Source of the DNA: Pelagicoccus sp. SDUM812005
GTDB taxonomy: Bacteria; Verrucomicrobiota; Verrucomicrobiia; Opitutales; Opitutaceae
Reading direction: 5' to 3'
Assembly (NCBI RefSeq): GCF_031127875.1
Contig: NZ_JARXIA010000010.1
Span: 154,097 to 218,096 of the forward strand
DNA length: 64,000 bases
Shown: piece after piece, positions 18,901 through 27,730 of the stretch
Position numbering within the stretch: position 1 is the stretch's first letter
Layout: each line of letters opens with the position of its first letter
Program-made: the position numbers and the translations under genes
The notes under the pieces: generated by a model
What the model was told of the DNA's origin: nothing
Databases searched by the model: none
What the model saw: the letters and a program-made list of their open reading frames with translations, nothing else

Positions 18901-19627
18901 CGACCAATATGGCGCCAAAAACGGCGAGCTTGTCCTCCACGAGAGTGCGGTTGAAGGAGAAGCTGGCCCGGTGCGAGCCGCGGTCGTCGAACTTGACCTG
19001 CACCTTGTTCGTGGAGGTGCCGATCACTGCGGAAGCGGTGTTGCTGTTGACCACGCCTGCGGGGCTGCCCATACCGAACAGCAAGGAGTTCGGGCCACGG
19101 CTGATCTCGATCGATTGCACGTTGTACGAATCGAAGGGTACGTTTGGATTGGATACGTAGTTGTTGGTCGCCGTGCTGGGAACACCAAGACCGCGGACTC
19201 GGTTTGCGGTGTTGTTGGTCAGGGCTGCGCCGTTGTTGCCAGCGGTAAAGCCGGCGTTCACGTCCACGACACCGTCGCCGCGCATGGATTGTATGCCTGG
19301 CGTGTAGGTAGCGGAACCTTCGGTGTTGGCTTCGTAGCGGAAGACGTCGTTGATATCGACGGATGCAGTGTCTTCGAGCTGTTGCATCGTGATAACCGAG
19401 ATGGAGGCTCCGAGGTCGCTGACCTTGGTATTGAGGCGGCTACCGGCGAGGGTATTTTCCGCATAGTAGCCAGCGTCTTCCTTCGAGTTTACCTCGAATG
19501 GAGAGAGTTCGAAGATCTCGTCGTCTTCGGTCTCTTGCGAGTAGCCGACGCTGCAGGCTCCGAGCAATAGCGATAGCGCTAGTGACGTTCGGAACCGGGG
19601 TATTGGGTTCTTTTTCGTTTGTTTCAT
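15947..19627 (-). CDS. TonB-dependent outer-membrane receptor (Opitutae type)
   Basis: About 1226 residues from the ATG at 19627 (MKQTKKNPIPRF); a TTG eight codons upstream is also open but less likely. A signal peptide (LALSLLLGACSVGYS) is followed by an acidic linker with FELSPFEVNS, typical of Opitutae receptors. The plug domain comes next (TLAGSRLNTKVSDLGASISV onward, with RVRGLGVPST and EISRGPNSLLFGMGSPAGVV). The remaining roughly 1000 residues form the beta-barrel, ending in an aromatic terminal strand (FILTTTLDF). It likely imports oligosaccharides released by the neighbouring hydrolases. A candidate operator lies 227 nt upstream, and a strong terminator follows. Confidence 0.93.
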   Translation of the reverse strand: MKQTKKNPIPRFRTSLALSLLLGACSVGYSQETEDDEIFELSPFEVNSKEDAGYYAENTLAGSRLNTKVSDLGASISVITMQQLEDTASVDINDVFRYEANTEGSATYTPGIQSMRGDGVVDVNAGFTAGNNGAALTNNTANRVRGLGVPSTATNNYVSNPNVPFDSYNVQSIEISRGPNSLLFGMGSPAGVVNSNTASAVIGTSTNKVQVKFDDRGSHRASFSFNRTLVEDKLAVFGAILVDKKNFERKPSYDKTERAYGAITYDPFEKTRLRFTIESFSNDHNRPNTLTPRDAATPWIEGGSWGYNPSNGMLSNASGQMKGPIAQRADSPRMDETRAYIMGLPGYDASQWNDDQTTYNGVKIYGWDAIGNQDSVLYTPGIEFGNSSRPKIQVANGAPVSYDYYYGGPYSAGFTADPSGGTNNNGLLDNVATTDEVYANPVWADAYDTAYSQSRLNPTLNRTSSGALIGSYKWPGVTDTSVYDYTSTNILNMNFGKGDAKTYNLEFEQEILEDLNFNAGYFRQDYDSTTNYTVSQLNVATVYVDTNTHYPDGTVNPYFGKTYAYDFDPDQFLNNSRNESTRAMLAWTPDFTKNDNWTKWLGSHQVVANMTTNKVESQFIRKRWFIQDSEEGNASGVRHFLPNPNNNPDGSPTGYAGTNRSVHRLFYLADPSDPNGKVTQGSGTWRAESYTGDMSYFDYGNSSWDGLQYTTGWVDTPWGTGGTQRQVDSESFSITSRLWEDRIVATIGVRTDDYKARSTTTGALLDESQNQIAPSMTNQEQWVNGVLQTETILNRYNYWDRLSGDTETLGGVFRPFRNWGGIDSEFLNTLGFSYNKSDNFNPPSSPAVDAFGTPLPKPTGEGEDYGVQFSLFEGKLFARLNWFKSSNDNERTSPGASISRLTNNVDTTLFRNWARTIALINIGEDPTEDNFGTNLSTAQEEALEDDIAAIWQLPYDYYQDIGSIGATRSAVAEGMELTLTYNPTENWTIKVTGGEQETVYSGVLKEFDEWYDVRFPVWQSAKAADYLLPEYQEFATYQTPGGRRVDLTNFWKSTGFNSNVSDDDQWGNVYVEDYYNNVVAPQYAIYSELEGQASPGQRKYRSSILTNYRFTDGRFKNFAVGGSMRWEDKAIIGYYGRPNPAVAGATDITLADISRPIYDEANTYTDLWFSYDKALSDDLNLKVQLNIVNAFEDGGLQTVGVNYDGSANAFRIKDPRQFILTTTLDF

Positions 19628-19853
19628 CTTTGAGTAGTAGGTTTGATGCAAAGGTTTAAGAATGGCTCAGCCGTCACGTGTCTCAGGGGTACGTGGTCAA
19701 GTCTAAGCGAGGGTTGGGCGTTTGAAGAAAACAGGACCGCGAGCTGGGGTGAGGTCCGGTGAGGTAGTTGTCGTTTGAAGGCAGCCAGAGCGGGTCTGGG
19801 GGTGATTACATATATAAAGAAACAGCTTTGCGCTTTTTCCAACGAAGCTAGGT

Positions 19854-19866
19854 TCTGACAGTAAGA
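19854..19866. promoter_or_regulatory. Candidate operator, copy 1 (one mismatch)
   Basis: TCTGACAGTAAGA matches the palindrome TCTGACAGTCAGA, found perfectly at 27669 and 34856, at 12 of 13 positions. It lies upstream of the TonB receptor. On the minus strand a TTGGAA and an AT-rich TTATATATG lie just downstream of it and may be the promoter (spacing not ideal). Assignment to the LacI-type regulator at 34926 is inferred. Confidence 0.5.
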
Positions 19867-19952
19867 TTTAGGAGGCGCCGCGATGTCTCTTGTTGCGTGA
19901 GCCTCCTGTTTAAGCGGCTTCGATGAGCTTTGAGCCGACATTTTCCATCGAC

Positions 19953-19983
19953 AAAAAAACACGTATCACGGAGTGGATACGTG
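19953..19983 (-). terminator. Rho-independent terminator of the CAZyme operon
   Basis: On the minus strand, CACGTATC and GATACGTG form a perfect 8-bp stem around an 8-nt loop, followed by seven T. It lies 43 nt after the stop of the two-domain GH43-like gene, which is the last gene of the 27617-20027 run. Confidence 0.9.
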
Positions 19984-20026
19984 CTCGTGGGAAAGGGGAT
20001 AAGGTAGTCGATGTTAATCGTATCCC

Positions 20027-21985
20027 CTAGGGAGCGAAGCGCGGGTCGAGCTTGATGCGGGTCTCTTGATCGCGGTCGGCTTGCAGCTTTCCGTCTTCGT
20101 AGCGAAGTTCGACGACTTGTATGGAGCTGCGTCGAGTTTCGTATCCATCAGGCAATGACGCTTTCGCGCGGCCGGGGTGGGTGAAGTAAAACAGGAAGGC
20201 GCGATCGCCTTGTACGACCACGTCGGGGTGTCCGCCGATGACCCCGTCGTCCGCTCCGTTTCCGGGAGCTTCGAGCAGGTTGTCGCCACTTTGGCGTTGC
20301 CACTGGATCGCATCATCGGAGCGGTAGACCCCGAGGCCGGCCCAAACGTCCGTGACCATCCAGTAGAAGCCTTTCCACCGAAAAACCTTGGGGCCTTCCC
20401 CAGCTTTGTCGCCGACCGCCTTGCCTTGGTCCTCCCAGTGGTAGAGGTCGAAACTGTCCGCGTAGTAGATGGACTTTCCATCGAGCTCGTTGTTGTACCA
20501 AAGGCGCCAATGGTTTTCACCGAGCTGAATGACGCAGGCGTCGATGACCTTTTCGTTGATTAGCGGCAGCGTCGACTGGTAGTGCCAGTTTTCGAGATCC
20601 TGGCTGGTCAGGTGGATGATGACCCGTGGGTGTCCCCAATCGTCGAATACGCCGGGAACGAAAGTCAGGTACATGTGGTAATCGCCGTTGGGGCCACGAA
20701 TAACTTCCGGGGCCCAGTGGGTCGGATCCTTCACCTGCAACTCCGGCGGCAAGCCGTGGATGGAGGCTTGGCTGTAGCGTTTCCAAGTGGCGCCTTGGTC
20801 CGTGGATTCGGCGATGCCAATGTGGGTGCCGTGTACCCATTGCACTCCGTTTAAGCCTTCTACCTTGGCTCTGCGGTTGGTGTAGAACATCCACCAGCGT
20901 CCCCGGAGCTCGTTCCAGATGACCACTGGATCGGCGGCGCCGTCGTGGATCGGATCGCGAAAGAGCGGCTTGGAGGCGACCTTGGCAGGCGTCTCTGGCT
21001 GGGGTTGGCCGAAGTCGGGAAATCCTCCTTCGGTCCAGGTGAAAGGTTTCACTCGGGCGTGTCGGTTCCAGTCGAGAAGCGAGAAGACTTCGAGATCCTT
21101 GTAGTTGCGGGCATGATACACGAGGATGTCATCGCCTTCTTCGTCTTGGGTAAAGCCGTTGTGTCCGGGCCCGTAGATTCCGTTGTCCTCGGAGGTTTGG
21201 AAGACGGGGCCGGGGGATTTCGTCCAGGACGCAGGATCCAGGAGGTCGGCATCTTCGCTCGCCCAAAGCAGTCCCATGCGGTAATTGCGATCGGTGGCGT
21301 TGACCGAGTAGGTCATGAAGACCTTGCCGTTTCGCTTCAGGATAGCGGGGCCTTCGTTGACCTTGTACTTCATCGTTTCCCAGCTGTATTCCGCCGTAGT
21401 CAAGAGGGCGTAGGGGCCCTTCAAGGTCCAGGGGTTTTCCATCTCCGAGATGTAGAGGTTGGAATTGACGCCCATCTCCTTGTCCATCTGGGCCCAGACG
21501 TAGTAGCGCTTTCCCTGGTTTTCGAACACGGTGGCGTCGAGCGAGAAGTCGTCCCACGCGGTTTTTACCTGACCCTTTTCCACCCAGTTCCCCTCCAGCG
21601 GATTGGCGGCATCGTTCTCGAGCACGTACATGCGAATGCGCCATTTTTCCTCGGCGTCACCGGCCGCGAAGTAGATGTACCATTTCCCGTCGAGGAAATG
21701 GAGTTCGGGGGCCCAGATGTGATTTCCCATCGGGCCGCTTTGGTGGGCGTTCCAGATCGTGAACGGTTCCGCAGATGCCAGGCCTGCGATGGTTTCGGCG
21801 CGACGCAGTTCAATGCGGAGGTACTGCGGAGCGGTGGCGATGAAGTAGTAGAAGCCGTCGTCGTGCTTGTGTATCCACGGGTCGGCTCGCTGCAGGACCA
21901 GGGGATTCGGATACTCTTCAGAGAGCAGGTTCAAGGTGGAAGCCATGACGAGAAATAGGATCAATAGGGAGCGGAAACGATTCAT
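20027..21985 (-). CDS. Two-domain GH43-like glycoside hydrolase, secreted
   Basis: 652 residues with a signal peptide (LLILFLVMASTLNLLS). Residues about 25-330 form a GH43 beta-propeller: RADPWIHKHDDGFYYFIATA with the first catalytic Asp, HIWAPELHFLDGKWYIYFA in the middle, and NEGPAILKRNGKVFMTYS with the likely catalytic Glu. Residues about 340-640 form a second propeller-like unit (RDPIHDGAADPVVIWN, then DPTHWAPEVI and AGEGPKVFRWKGFYWMVTDV). The family acts on arabinose or xylose side chains; double-propeller proteins like this may have different specificity in each half. It is the last gene of the CAZyme operon and is followed by a terminator. Substrate is not resolved. Confidence 0.85.
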   Translation of the reverse strand: MNRFRSLLILFLVMASTLNLLSEEYPNPLVLQRADPWIHKHDDGFYYFIATAPQYLRIELRRAETIAGLASAEPFTIWNAHQSGPMGNHIWAPELHFLDGKWYIYFAAGDAEEKWRIRMYVLENDAANPLEGNWVEKGQVKTAWDDFSLDATVFENQGKRYYVWAQMDKEMGVNSNLYISEMENPWTLKGPYALLTTAEYSWETMKYKVNEGPAILKRNGKVFMTYSVNATDRNYRMGLLWASEDADLLDPASWTKSPGPVFQTSEDNGIYGPGHNGFTQDEEGDDILVYHARNYKDLEVFSLLDWNRHARVKPFTWTEGGFPDFGQPQPETPAKVASKPLFRDPIHDGAADPVVIWNELRGRWWMFYTNRRAKVEGLNGVQWVHGTHIGIAESTDQGATWKRYSQASIHGLPPELQVKDPTHWAPEVIRGPNGDYHMYLTFVPGVFDDWGHPRVIIHLTSQDLENWHYQSTLPLINEKVIDACVIQLGENHWRLWYNNELDGKSIYYADSFDLYHWEDQGKAVGDKAGEGPKVFRWKGFYWMVTDVWAGLGVYRSDDAIQWQRQSGDNLLEAPGNGADDGVIGGHPDVVVQGDRAFLFYFTHPGRAKASLPDGYETRRSSIQVVELRYEDGKLQADRDQETRIKLDPRFAP

Positions 21986-22094
21986 GCTTGGATGGTTGGA
22001 AGGGCAAAGGGAGTGAGAAGCCTAGTTTCTGAGGTCTGCCCACCCTTACCTGCGCTCTTTGGCTGCGAATCCCGACAGGCTTTTTGAGGGCAGC

Positions 22095-23057
22095 TTAAAG
22101 TTTTGTCATGAAGTTGAAGACCTGGTCCCAGCCGCCGGTAGGAACTTCGTGGGCGAAATCGGGGTAGACAATCAGGTCCTTTTCGGAGGTGATCTTGTTG
22201 TAGGCAGCGAACTGGGTGGAAGGCGGGCAGATGGTATCCATCAAGCCGGACTGCATGAGGACTTTGGCTGTAATTCGGGGAGCCAAGTGCTGGCAGTCGA
22301 TGTATCCCAACTTTTCGAATACAGCTTCTTCCGTTTTGTGGGCGGGATCGCGGCGGCGGAAATAGTAGGAGAGTTCTTCGTAGGCATCCTTGGCGAGATC
22401 CATCTCCCAAACTCTGCGATAGTCGCAAAGGAAAGGGAAAAAGACGGCGCAGCGCTTGATGAGCGGGGACAGGGCCGCGCAGGCGAGGGCCAATCCACCG
22501 CCTTGCGAACCACCGAAGCAACCGATCCGGTCCGCGTCGATTTCCTCGAAACTGGCGATCACTCGAGCCAGTTGAACCGTATCCAAAAAATGGGAGCGGA
22601 ACAGCAGCTTCTTCGGGTCCGGATCTTCTAGGCCGCGTACGATGTGTCCGCGCAGCGTGGTGCCGAGCGTTCCCCCGACATCTTGGGAAAGGCCGCCCTG
22701 TCCCCGGCTGTCCATAGCGGCGAGGGCGATGCCTTCGCCAACGTAGGCCAGTTTGTCGTTCCATTCGCCCGATTCGGCGCTGTAGCCATGGAACATGAGA
22801 GCGGCGGGGCAGTTGGCCGCGTTTTTGGGACGCAGGTACTTCGCGTAGATGCGAGCGCCGCCGACGCTGGTAAAGGTCAGGTCGAAGCAGTCCGCATTGC
22901 GGGGGGAAATCGAGTCGTTGGGGACGAGGATGGGGTCGGGCTCGATGCCATCCAGTTCCTTTAGGGAGTCGTCCCAGTAGGTATCGAAATCCTGGGGACG
23001 CGGATTGGTTCCCTGGTAGGTTTTGAGTTCGTGGAGCGGCTTGTCTACGAGAGGCAT
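22095..23057 (-). CDS. Acetylxylan esterase / cephalosporin-C deacetylase (CE7)
   Basis: 320 residues, alpha/beta hydrolase of carbohydrate esterase family 7. The conserved RGQGG motif lies at about residues 118-122, the nucleophile elbow GGSQGG with Ser184, and the late Asp (LMDTICPPST) and His (DFAHE) complete the triad. No signal peptide is seen, so it probably deacetylates imported oligosaccharides in the cytoplasm. It sits between the GH43-like gene (109 nt downstream) and the GH106 gene (22 nt upstream) in one operon. Confidence 0.92.
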   Translation of the reverse strand: MPLVDKPLHELKTYQGTNPRPQDFDTYWDDSLKELDGIEPDPILVPNDSISPRNADCFDLTFTSVGGARIYAKYLRPKNAANCPAALMFHGYSAESGEWNDKLAYVGEGIALAAMDSRGQGGLSQDVGGTLGTTLRGHIVRGLEDPDPKKLLFRSHFLDTVQLARVIASFEEIDADRIGCFGGSQGGGLALACAALSPLIKRCAVFFPFLCDYRRVWEMDLAKDAYEELSYYFRRRDPAHKTEEAVFEKLGYIDCQHLAPRITAKVLMQSGLMDTICPPSTQFAAYNKITSEKDLIVYPDFAHEVPTGGWDQVFNFMTKL

Positions 23058-23079
23058 GGAGCGGATACGTATGAGTCTT

Positions 23080-25584
23080 TTAGTTAGTGGCCTGCAGCCG
23101 GAGCGTTACCGGACCCAGCAGACCGAAGGGAGTCAGCTCCCATTCAGACGCATCGAAGGGCTTGTAGTCAATGTTGACGAAGTTGATGTCTTTAAAGATG
23201 CGCCAAGGCGTTTTGCTCCGGTCGAGGTGTCGGATGCGGTTGGTGGCCAAGGTGGCGACTTCGATGCGGAGCTCGTTGCTGCCAGGCTTCAGCAGCGCGG
23301 TGGGGACTTGGAGGCGGAAAGGAGCTTGGATGCAGGTCGCGGCAAGCTCGCCGTTGACGAATACTTGGGCGCTGCTGCTGAGCTGGCCGAGATCGAGCTG
23401 CAGCGGCTTTCCGAGCTTTTCGGCTTCGAGGGTGAAGGTGTTTTCGTAGGCAAGCAAGCCGGCGAAATTTTCCAGTTCGCTTTCGCCCAATTCGGTAATG
23501 GGAAGGAGCTGCTTTAAGCGGCGGCTTGCAGGCAGGGTGGGGCCACCGTCCATGAAGCTGAGGTGCCAGCTTTCGTCCAGTTCAACCACCTCGCCCGTTG
23601 CAGAGGCCGCTTGCGGGAATGGCGGAAGGGAAGCGGCCTTGGCTATGGTTTGGATAAGGGTAGACTGATGGGGCTGGAGGGTGAGTGGAAGGGTTCCGTT
23701 TTGAAGTGCAAGAGAGCCGCTCTCGCCGGTCCAGGGGTCGAGGCGCTGAACTGCGGAAGGCGTTCCGGAAAAGGAAAGGGAAACGCTTTCGCTCCGATTG
23801 CTGCGATTTACCAAGAAGTAGGTTTGCGTACCGTCTTCTTGGATACGGCGAATGCAGCGAATCGGGATAGACGCTTGCCAGCTGTCGGATGCGGATTGCG
23901 CAATCTGCTGTAGCGAAACCTGTTCGATGCGTTTCTCCGAAAGGGCGGATGCGACGAGCTCCTGCAGCTCCGCCTGGCGCTCCTCGTGGTTTTGGAAGCC
24001 CGGTACGATCCAATTTTGCGGGTCTTCGAGCGAGAGGACTGTGACTCCTTGCAGGGCAAGTTGCTTGAGAGCCTTTACGGTGCGCAGCGGAATCCGTTTG
24101 AGCCTTGGCAGGACGATCGTTGGGGTCGGAGCCGAGCTCAGCACGCGTTTTTCGATTTGGCGATCGGATATGAAATCGAAGTGGACTCCTGCATCCCAGA
24201 GGGCTTGAGCGCTCTCTTCGAGGCCGGTGCCTTTGAACCAACGCTTGCCGTCGATGTTTTGGCGAAGCTTGGTTCCCGGCGCCTCGGAATAAGGGTCGGC
24301 CATCGGCGAGTAGAGGTAGAGGTCCGCGTAGGGTTGCCCGGATTGCAGCAGCGTCTGCACGCGGGTGATGTACTTGTTGAGGGCGGGGAGGTGGTGCCAG
24401 ATGGGGTTGCGGTCGTGGAGCTGGGTGGACGCGTAGAAGACCCAGCCCGGCCACGCTGCGTCTTCGGGCGAGTAGGCGGTTCCGTGGTAGAACAAGTGGT
24501 TTACGCCGCAGAGGAAGAGGTAGTCGGTGGCATTCTTGATCTTCGCGAGATCGCTGGTCCAGTGCTCGGAAAGCCAGGTGTAGCTCTCGGCCGATACAAG
24601 CTTCTTGCCGGTCACGTGGGCCGCGGAAGAGGCGAACTTATGCATGAGGAAATCCTGGCTGTCGCCGAAAATCTCAGTTTCGGGAATGTCGGTCTTGGCA
24701 TAGACATCCAAGAGATTCGCGATGGAACCGTGGGCTTGGTTGCGGGTGAGCAAGTGGTAGGCGTGCGTCTTTTGGTTCCAGGTATCGCTGAAGTTCTCCA
24801 GCAACAGCTCCTCAAGCGTGATGCGATAGTCGTAGCGCCAACGCTCGAGAGTGTCTTGCGGTATATCGGTGCGCTCCGTATCGAAAATCGAATACATTTG
24901 CGGCGAGGACAGGCGGCCGCGCTGGATAAGCTCCTTCTCGAAGTCGTGGGACCAATTGGTTTCGTATTCCCAGGAGTCGTGGAAGACGGCTCGGACGAGA
25001 TCCGGCGAGATGCGCTGGAAGAAGCGATGATTGAAAGCGTCGATGTAGTTCGCGACAGCGTCGCGGTCGAGCATGTCGATGGTGTATCCAGATCCTCCCG
25101 GCGCAGGGCGCTTGACCCGTTCGCCGCTCAGTTCGGCTTTGACTTCGTAGTGGATATCGCGCCCGCTGCCCGACTTGTGAAGCTTCAGCTCAACTGCCCG
25201 CTCCGCTTCCGGTACATTTTCGTGGCCTAAGCGCCAACCCGTGCCTGGCACCACGTCTACCTCCATGCCCAAGCGCTTGGCTTCGAGGCAAGCGTGCTCG
25301 ACCAGCTCCAGCCACTCGTCGCTAAGAAACTGGGTTTCCAGGCTTTCAAGTCCCTGCACGCCGTAGATGGGGGTGATTTCGACGCCACCCAGTCCGAGCC
25401 GTGAAAACGACTCCAGCTCGCGAGTGATCTCTTCCTTGTTCACGGCGGATCCATGCCACCACCAACGCGTCCACGGTTTGTTGACCGAGCTCGCAGGTGC
25501 CCAGTCTTGGGAGTATCCTTCGCTTTGGAAAAGGCCGAGCGTGGCGACTAAGGAGAGGAGGGAAATCAGTTTGGGGCAGCGCAT
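23080..25584 (-). CDS. GH106-type alpha-L-rhamnosidase, secreted
   Basis: 834 residues with signal peptide (LISLLSLVATLGLFQSEGYS). The N-terminal motif PWTRWWWHGSAVNKEEIT followed by LGLGGVEITPIYGV is characteristic of the GH106 family of inverting alpha-L-rhamnosidases. FHDSWEYETNW near residue 210 carries an acidic residue in the catalytic barrel. The C-terminal part has a galactose-binding-like beta-sandwich (LDLGQLSSSAQVFVNGELA). Removal of rhamnose fits the neighbouring rhamnose mutarotase gene. It lies 17 nt after the GH42 gene. GH106 also includes poorly characterised members, so activity is inferred. Confidence 0.82.
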   Translation of the reverse strand: MRCPKLISLLSLVATLGLFQSEGYSQDWAPASSVNKPWTRWWWHGSAVNKEEITRELESFSRLGLGGVEITPIYGVQGLESLETQFLSDEWLELVEHACLEAKRLGMEVDVVPGTGWRLGHENVPEAERAVELKLHKSGSGRDIHYEVKAELSGERVKRPAPGGSGYTIDMLDRDAVANYIDAFNHRFFQRISPDLVRAVFHDSWEYETNWSHDFEKELIQRGRLSSPQMYSIFDTERTDIPQDTLERWRYDYRITLEELLLENFSDTWNQKTHAYHLLTRNQAHGSIANLLDVYAKTDIPETEIFGDSQDFLMHKFASSAAHVTGKKLVSAESYTWLSEHWTSDLAKIKNATDYLFLCGVNHLFYHGTAYSPEDAAWPGWVFYASTQLHDRNPIWHHLPALNKYITRVQTLLQSGQPYADLYLYSPMADPYSEAPGTKLRQNIDGKRWFKGTGLEESAQALWDAGVHFDFISDRQIEKRVLSSAPTPTIVLPRLKRIPLRTVKALKQLALQGVTVLSLEDPQNWIVPGFQNHEERQAELQELVASALSEKRIEQVSLQQIAQSASDSWQASIPIRCIRRIQEDGTQTYFLVNRSNRSESVSLSFSGTPSAVQRLDPWTGESGSLALQNGTLPLTLQPHQSTLIQTIAKAASLPPFPQAASATGEVVELDESWHLSFMDGGPTLPASRRLKQLLPITELGESELENFAGLLAYENTFTLEAEKLGKPLQLDLGQLSSSAQVFVNGELAATCIQAPFRLQVPTALLKPGSNELRIEVATLATNRIRHLDRSKTPWRIFKDINFVNIDYKPFDASEWELTPFGLLGPVTLRLQATN

Positions 25585-25601
25585 AGGGGTGGTCGAAGGG
25601 C

Positions 25602-27617
25602 TTACTGTAGTTGGATGACGAACACGTCCAGCGGAGGAATCTCAATCGTTCCTGAAAGGTGTTCGCCGCTTGCAAGGTTTACGCCAGAGCGAGCCGAAAG
25701 GTCAATGGTTTGAGCGGCGTCGGTATGGTTAAGCAGGAAGAGGAACTCCCCGTTTTCGTTCGTGCGAATCGCGCTTTCCACGCCTTCCGGCAGGGTGAGG
25801 GCCGGCTCGATTCCGGCCGACTGGTAGCAGATGTTTCGTAGAACCCAGTCGAGTCCCTCGGACTTGAGTCGAGTGCCCAAGTAGTAAGCCGCGCCCTTGC
25901 CGTAGTCGTTTTTCGTATACGCCGGACCGCCCTTGAAGAAACCTTCCTCGAAACTGGCCAATGGCTCGGCCCCATCCAGGTGCGCTATATCCGCCCAGAG
26001 CTCGCAGTCGTAGGAAGAATTGCCGTCAAAGGAACGGATGCGATTTCCCTGACCGGTGGAGTATGGGTGCCACTCCTCGACCCAAAGCCCCAGCAAGTCC
26101 CGCAGCTTTGCTGGATAACCGCCGAGTTGGGCATGGTCGTTTTCATCGACGATGCCTGAGAAGTAGGTTGCGAGCAGGGTGCCTCCCTGTTCTACGAAGG
26201 CCTTGAGGGAAGCGGCGCAGGCGTCGTCGACGATGTAGAGCGAGGGAGTCACTACGAGCTTGTAGCGCGCAAGGTCCGCATCCGGAGAAACGAAGTCTAC
26301 GGCGATGTTTTGGCGATAGAACCAGTCGTGGATCTGGTTGGCGCCGGCCGGGTAGTCGATTTTGCTCGGACGCGAATCGACTTCCAGCGACCACCAAGTG
26401 TGCCAATCGAATACGATGGCAACTTCAGCTTGTACGCGAGAATCGGATACGGGAGCGAGTTGCTTGAGTTCGGCGCCCAGTTTTTCGACCTCTCGAAATA
26501 CGCGGCTGTTTTCTGCTCCGACGTGCTGCACGATGGCGCTGTGGTACTTTTCGGTCCCAGCCTTGGAAGCTCTCCATTGGAAATACATCACGCCATCCCC
26601 GCCGCGGGCGACGGTTTGCAGACTGATCAAACGCATCAGGCCGGGGCGCTTCGGGAGGTTGATGTCACGCCAGTTTACGGCCGAGGATGCCTGCTCCATC
26701 AGCACGAAGGGTTGATCGGGCTTGAGGGATCGCGTCAGGTCGTTGCCGGCGGCGTGAGTTTGGCGGGCGGCTTTTTCGTCGATGGGGTCGGGATAGCTGT
26801 CCCAGGCCGTGAAATCGACTTCCTTTGCCCAGCGGTGGTAGTCGAGGGGCTTGAAGAAGCCCATGAAGTTGGTGGTGATGGGGATTTCGGGAGTCCTTTT
26901 CCTGAGAATCTCCTTCTCCATCAGGAACAGATCGAGGAACGCGTCGCTGGTGAAGCGCTTGAAGTCCAGCTGTTGGGTGGGATTGGAAAAGTAGGGCGCT
27001 TCGCGGGGCGGGTGAACCTCGTCCCAGTCGCCAAAGATCTGACTCCAAAAGGCGGTGCCCCAAGCTTCGTTCAGCGAATCGAGAGTCTTGTATTTGTTTT
27101 TTAACCACAGTCGGAATCGTTGGGTGGATTCTTCGCCGTAGCATTCCTGCATGTGGCAGGCGTATTCGTTGTTGATATGCCAGACAGCGAGGGCGGGGTG
27201 GTCCTGGTAGCGCTCGGCGATCTTTTCGACGAGGGTGGCTGCCGCTTTGCGGTAGGCGGAGCTCGAGGGCGAGTAATGCTGCCGCGATCCTGGGAAAAGG
27301 GTCTTCCCGTCCCGCGTCAGGGGAAGGATTTCGGGGTGCTGCTTGGTGAGCCACGCGGGAGGCGATGCGGTTGCGGTTGCGAGGCACGCGAAGATTTCAT
27401 GCTCCGCCAGCAAGTCCATCACGCGATCCAGCCAGTCGAAATTCCATGTGTCAGCGCTCGGCTGGAGCTTGGCCCAGGAAAAGATGCCGACGCTCACCAA
27501 ATTGACCCCGCAGCGCTGCATGAGCCGCATGTCTTCTTGCCAAATGGTCTCCGGCCATTGCTCGGGGTTGTAGTCGCAACCGAAAATTATCTTACCGCTT
27601 AGTTTTGGGATAATCAT
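25602..27617 (-). CDS. GH42 beta-galactosidase
   Basis: 671 residues starting MIIPKLSGKIIFGCDYNPEQ; the GCDYNPEQWPE motif is the signature start of GH42, and the in-frame extension to 27776 lacks similarity, so the ATG at 27617 is chosen. The acid/base Glu lies in HINNEYACHM and the likely nucleophile in FVLMEQASSAVNW. Trimerisation (beta-galactosidase trimer) and C-terminal domains follow. No signal peptide, so a cytoplasmic enzyme similar in role to YesZ of Bacillus rhamnogalacturonan operons. It is the first gene of the CAZyme operon; a perfect candidate operator lies 52 nt upstream. Confidence 0.92.
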   Translation of the reverse strand: MIIPKLSGKIIFGCDYNPEQWPETIWQEDMRLMQRCGVNLVSVGIFSWAKLQPSADTWNFDWLDRVMDLLAEHEIFACLATATASPPAWLTKQHPEILPLTRDGKTLFPGSRQHYSPSSSAYRKAAATLVEKIAERYQDHPALAVWHINNEYACHMQECYGEESTQRFRLWLKNKYKTLDSLNEAWGTAFWSQIFGDWDEVHPPREAPYFSNPTQQLDFKRFTSDAFLDLFLMEKEILRKRTPEIPITTNFMGFFKPLDYHRWAKEVDFTAWDSYPDPIDEKAARQTHAAGNDLTRSLKPDQPFVLMEQASSAVNWRDINLPKRPGLMRLISLQTVARGGDGVMYFQWRASKAGTEKYHSAIVQHVGAENSRVFREVEKLGAELKQLAPVSDSRVQAEVAIVFDWHTWWSLEVDSRPSKIDYPAGANQIHDWFYRQNIAVDFVSPDADLARYKLVVTPSLYIVDDACAASLKAFVEQGGTLLATYFSGIVDENDHAQLGGYPAKLRDLLGLWVEEWHPYSTGQGNRIRSFDGNSSYDCELWADIAHLDGAEPLASFEEGFFKGGPAYTKNDYGKGAAYYLGTRLKSEGLDWVLRNICYQSAGIEPALTLPEGVESAIRTNENGEFLFLLNHTDAAQTIDLSARSGVNLASGEHLSGTIEIPPLDVFVIQLQ

Positions 27618-27668
27618 AGAAGCCGGAAACAATATGGTGCAGACGCCTCGCAGGATAGGATGGCTAGT

Positions 27669-27681
27669 TCTGACAGTCAGA
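27669..27681. promoter_or_regulatory. Candidate operator, copy 2 (perfect palindrome)
   Basis: TCTGACAGTCAGA, perfect around the central base, lies in the 113-nt gap between divergently transcribed genes (GH42 on minus, DUF1961 on plus). One bound regulator could control both directions. Confidence 0.6.
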
Positions 27682-27730
27682 CGCAGGGTGAGTTTGTAGG
27701 AAAGGGGTAGGCCTGCATTATTCGGAGGCG

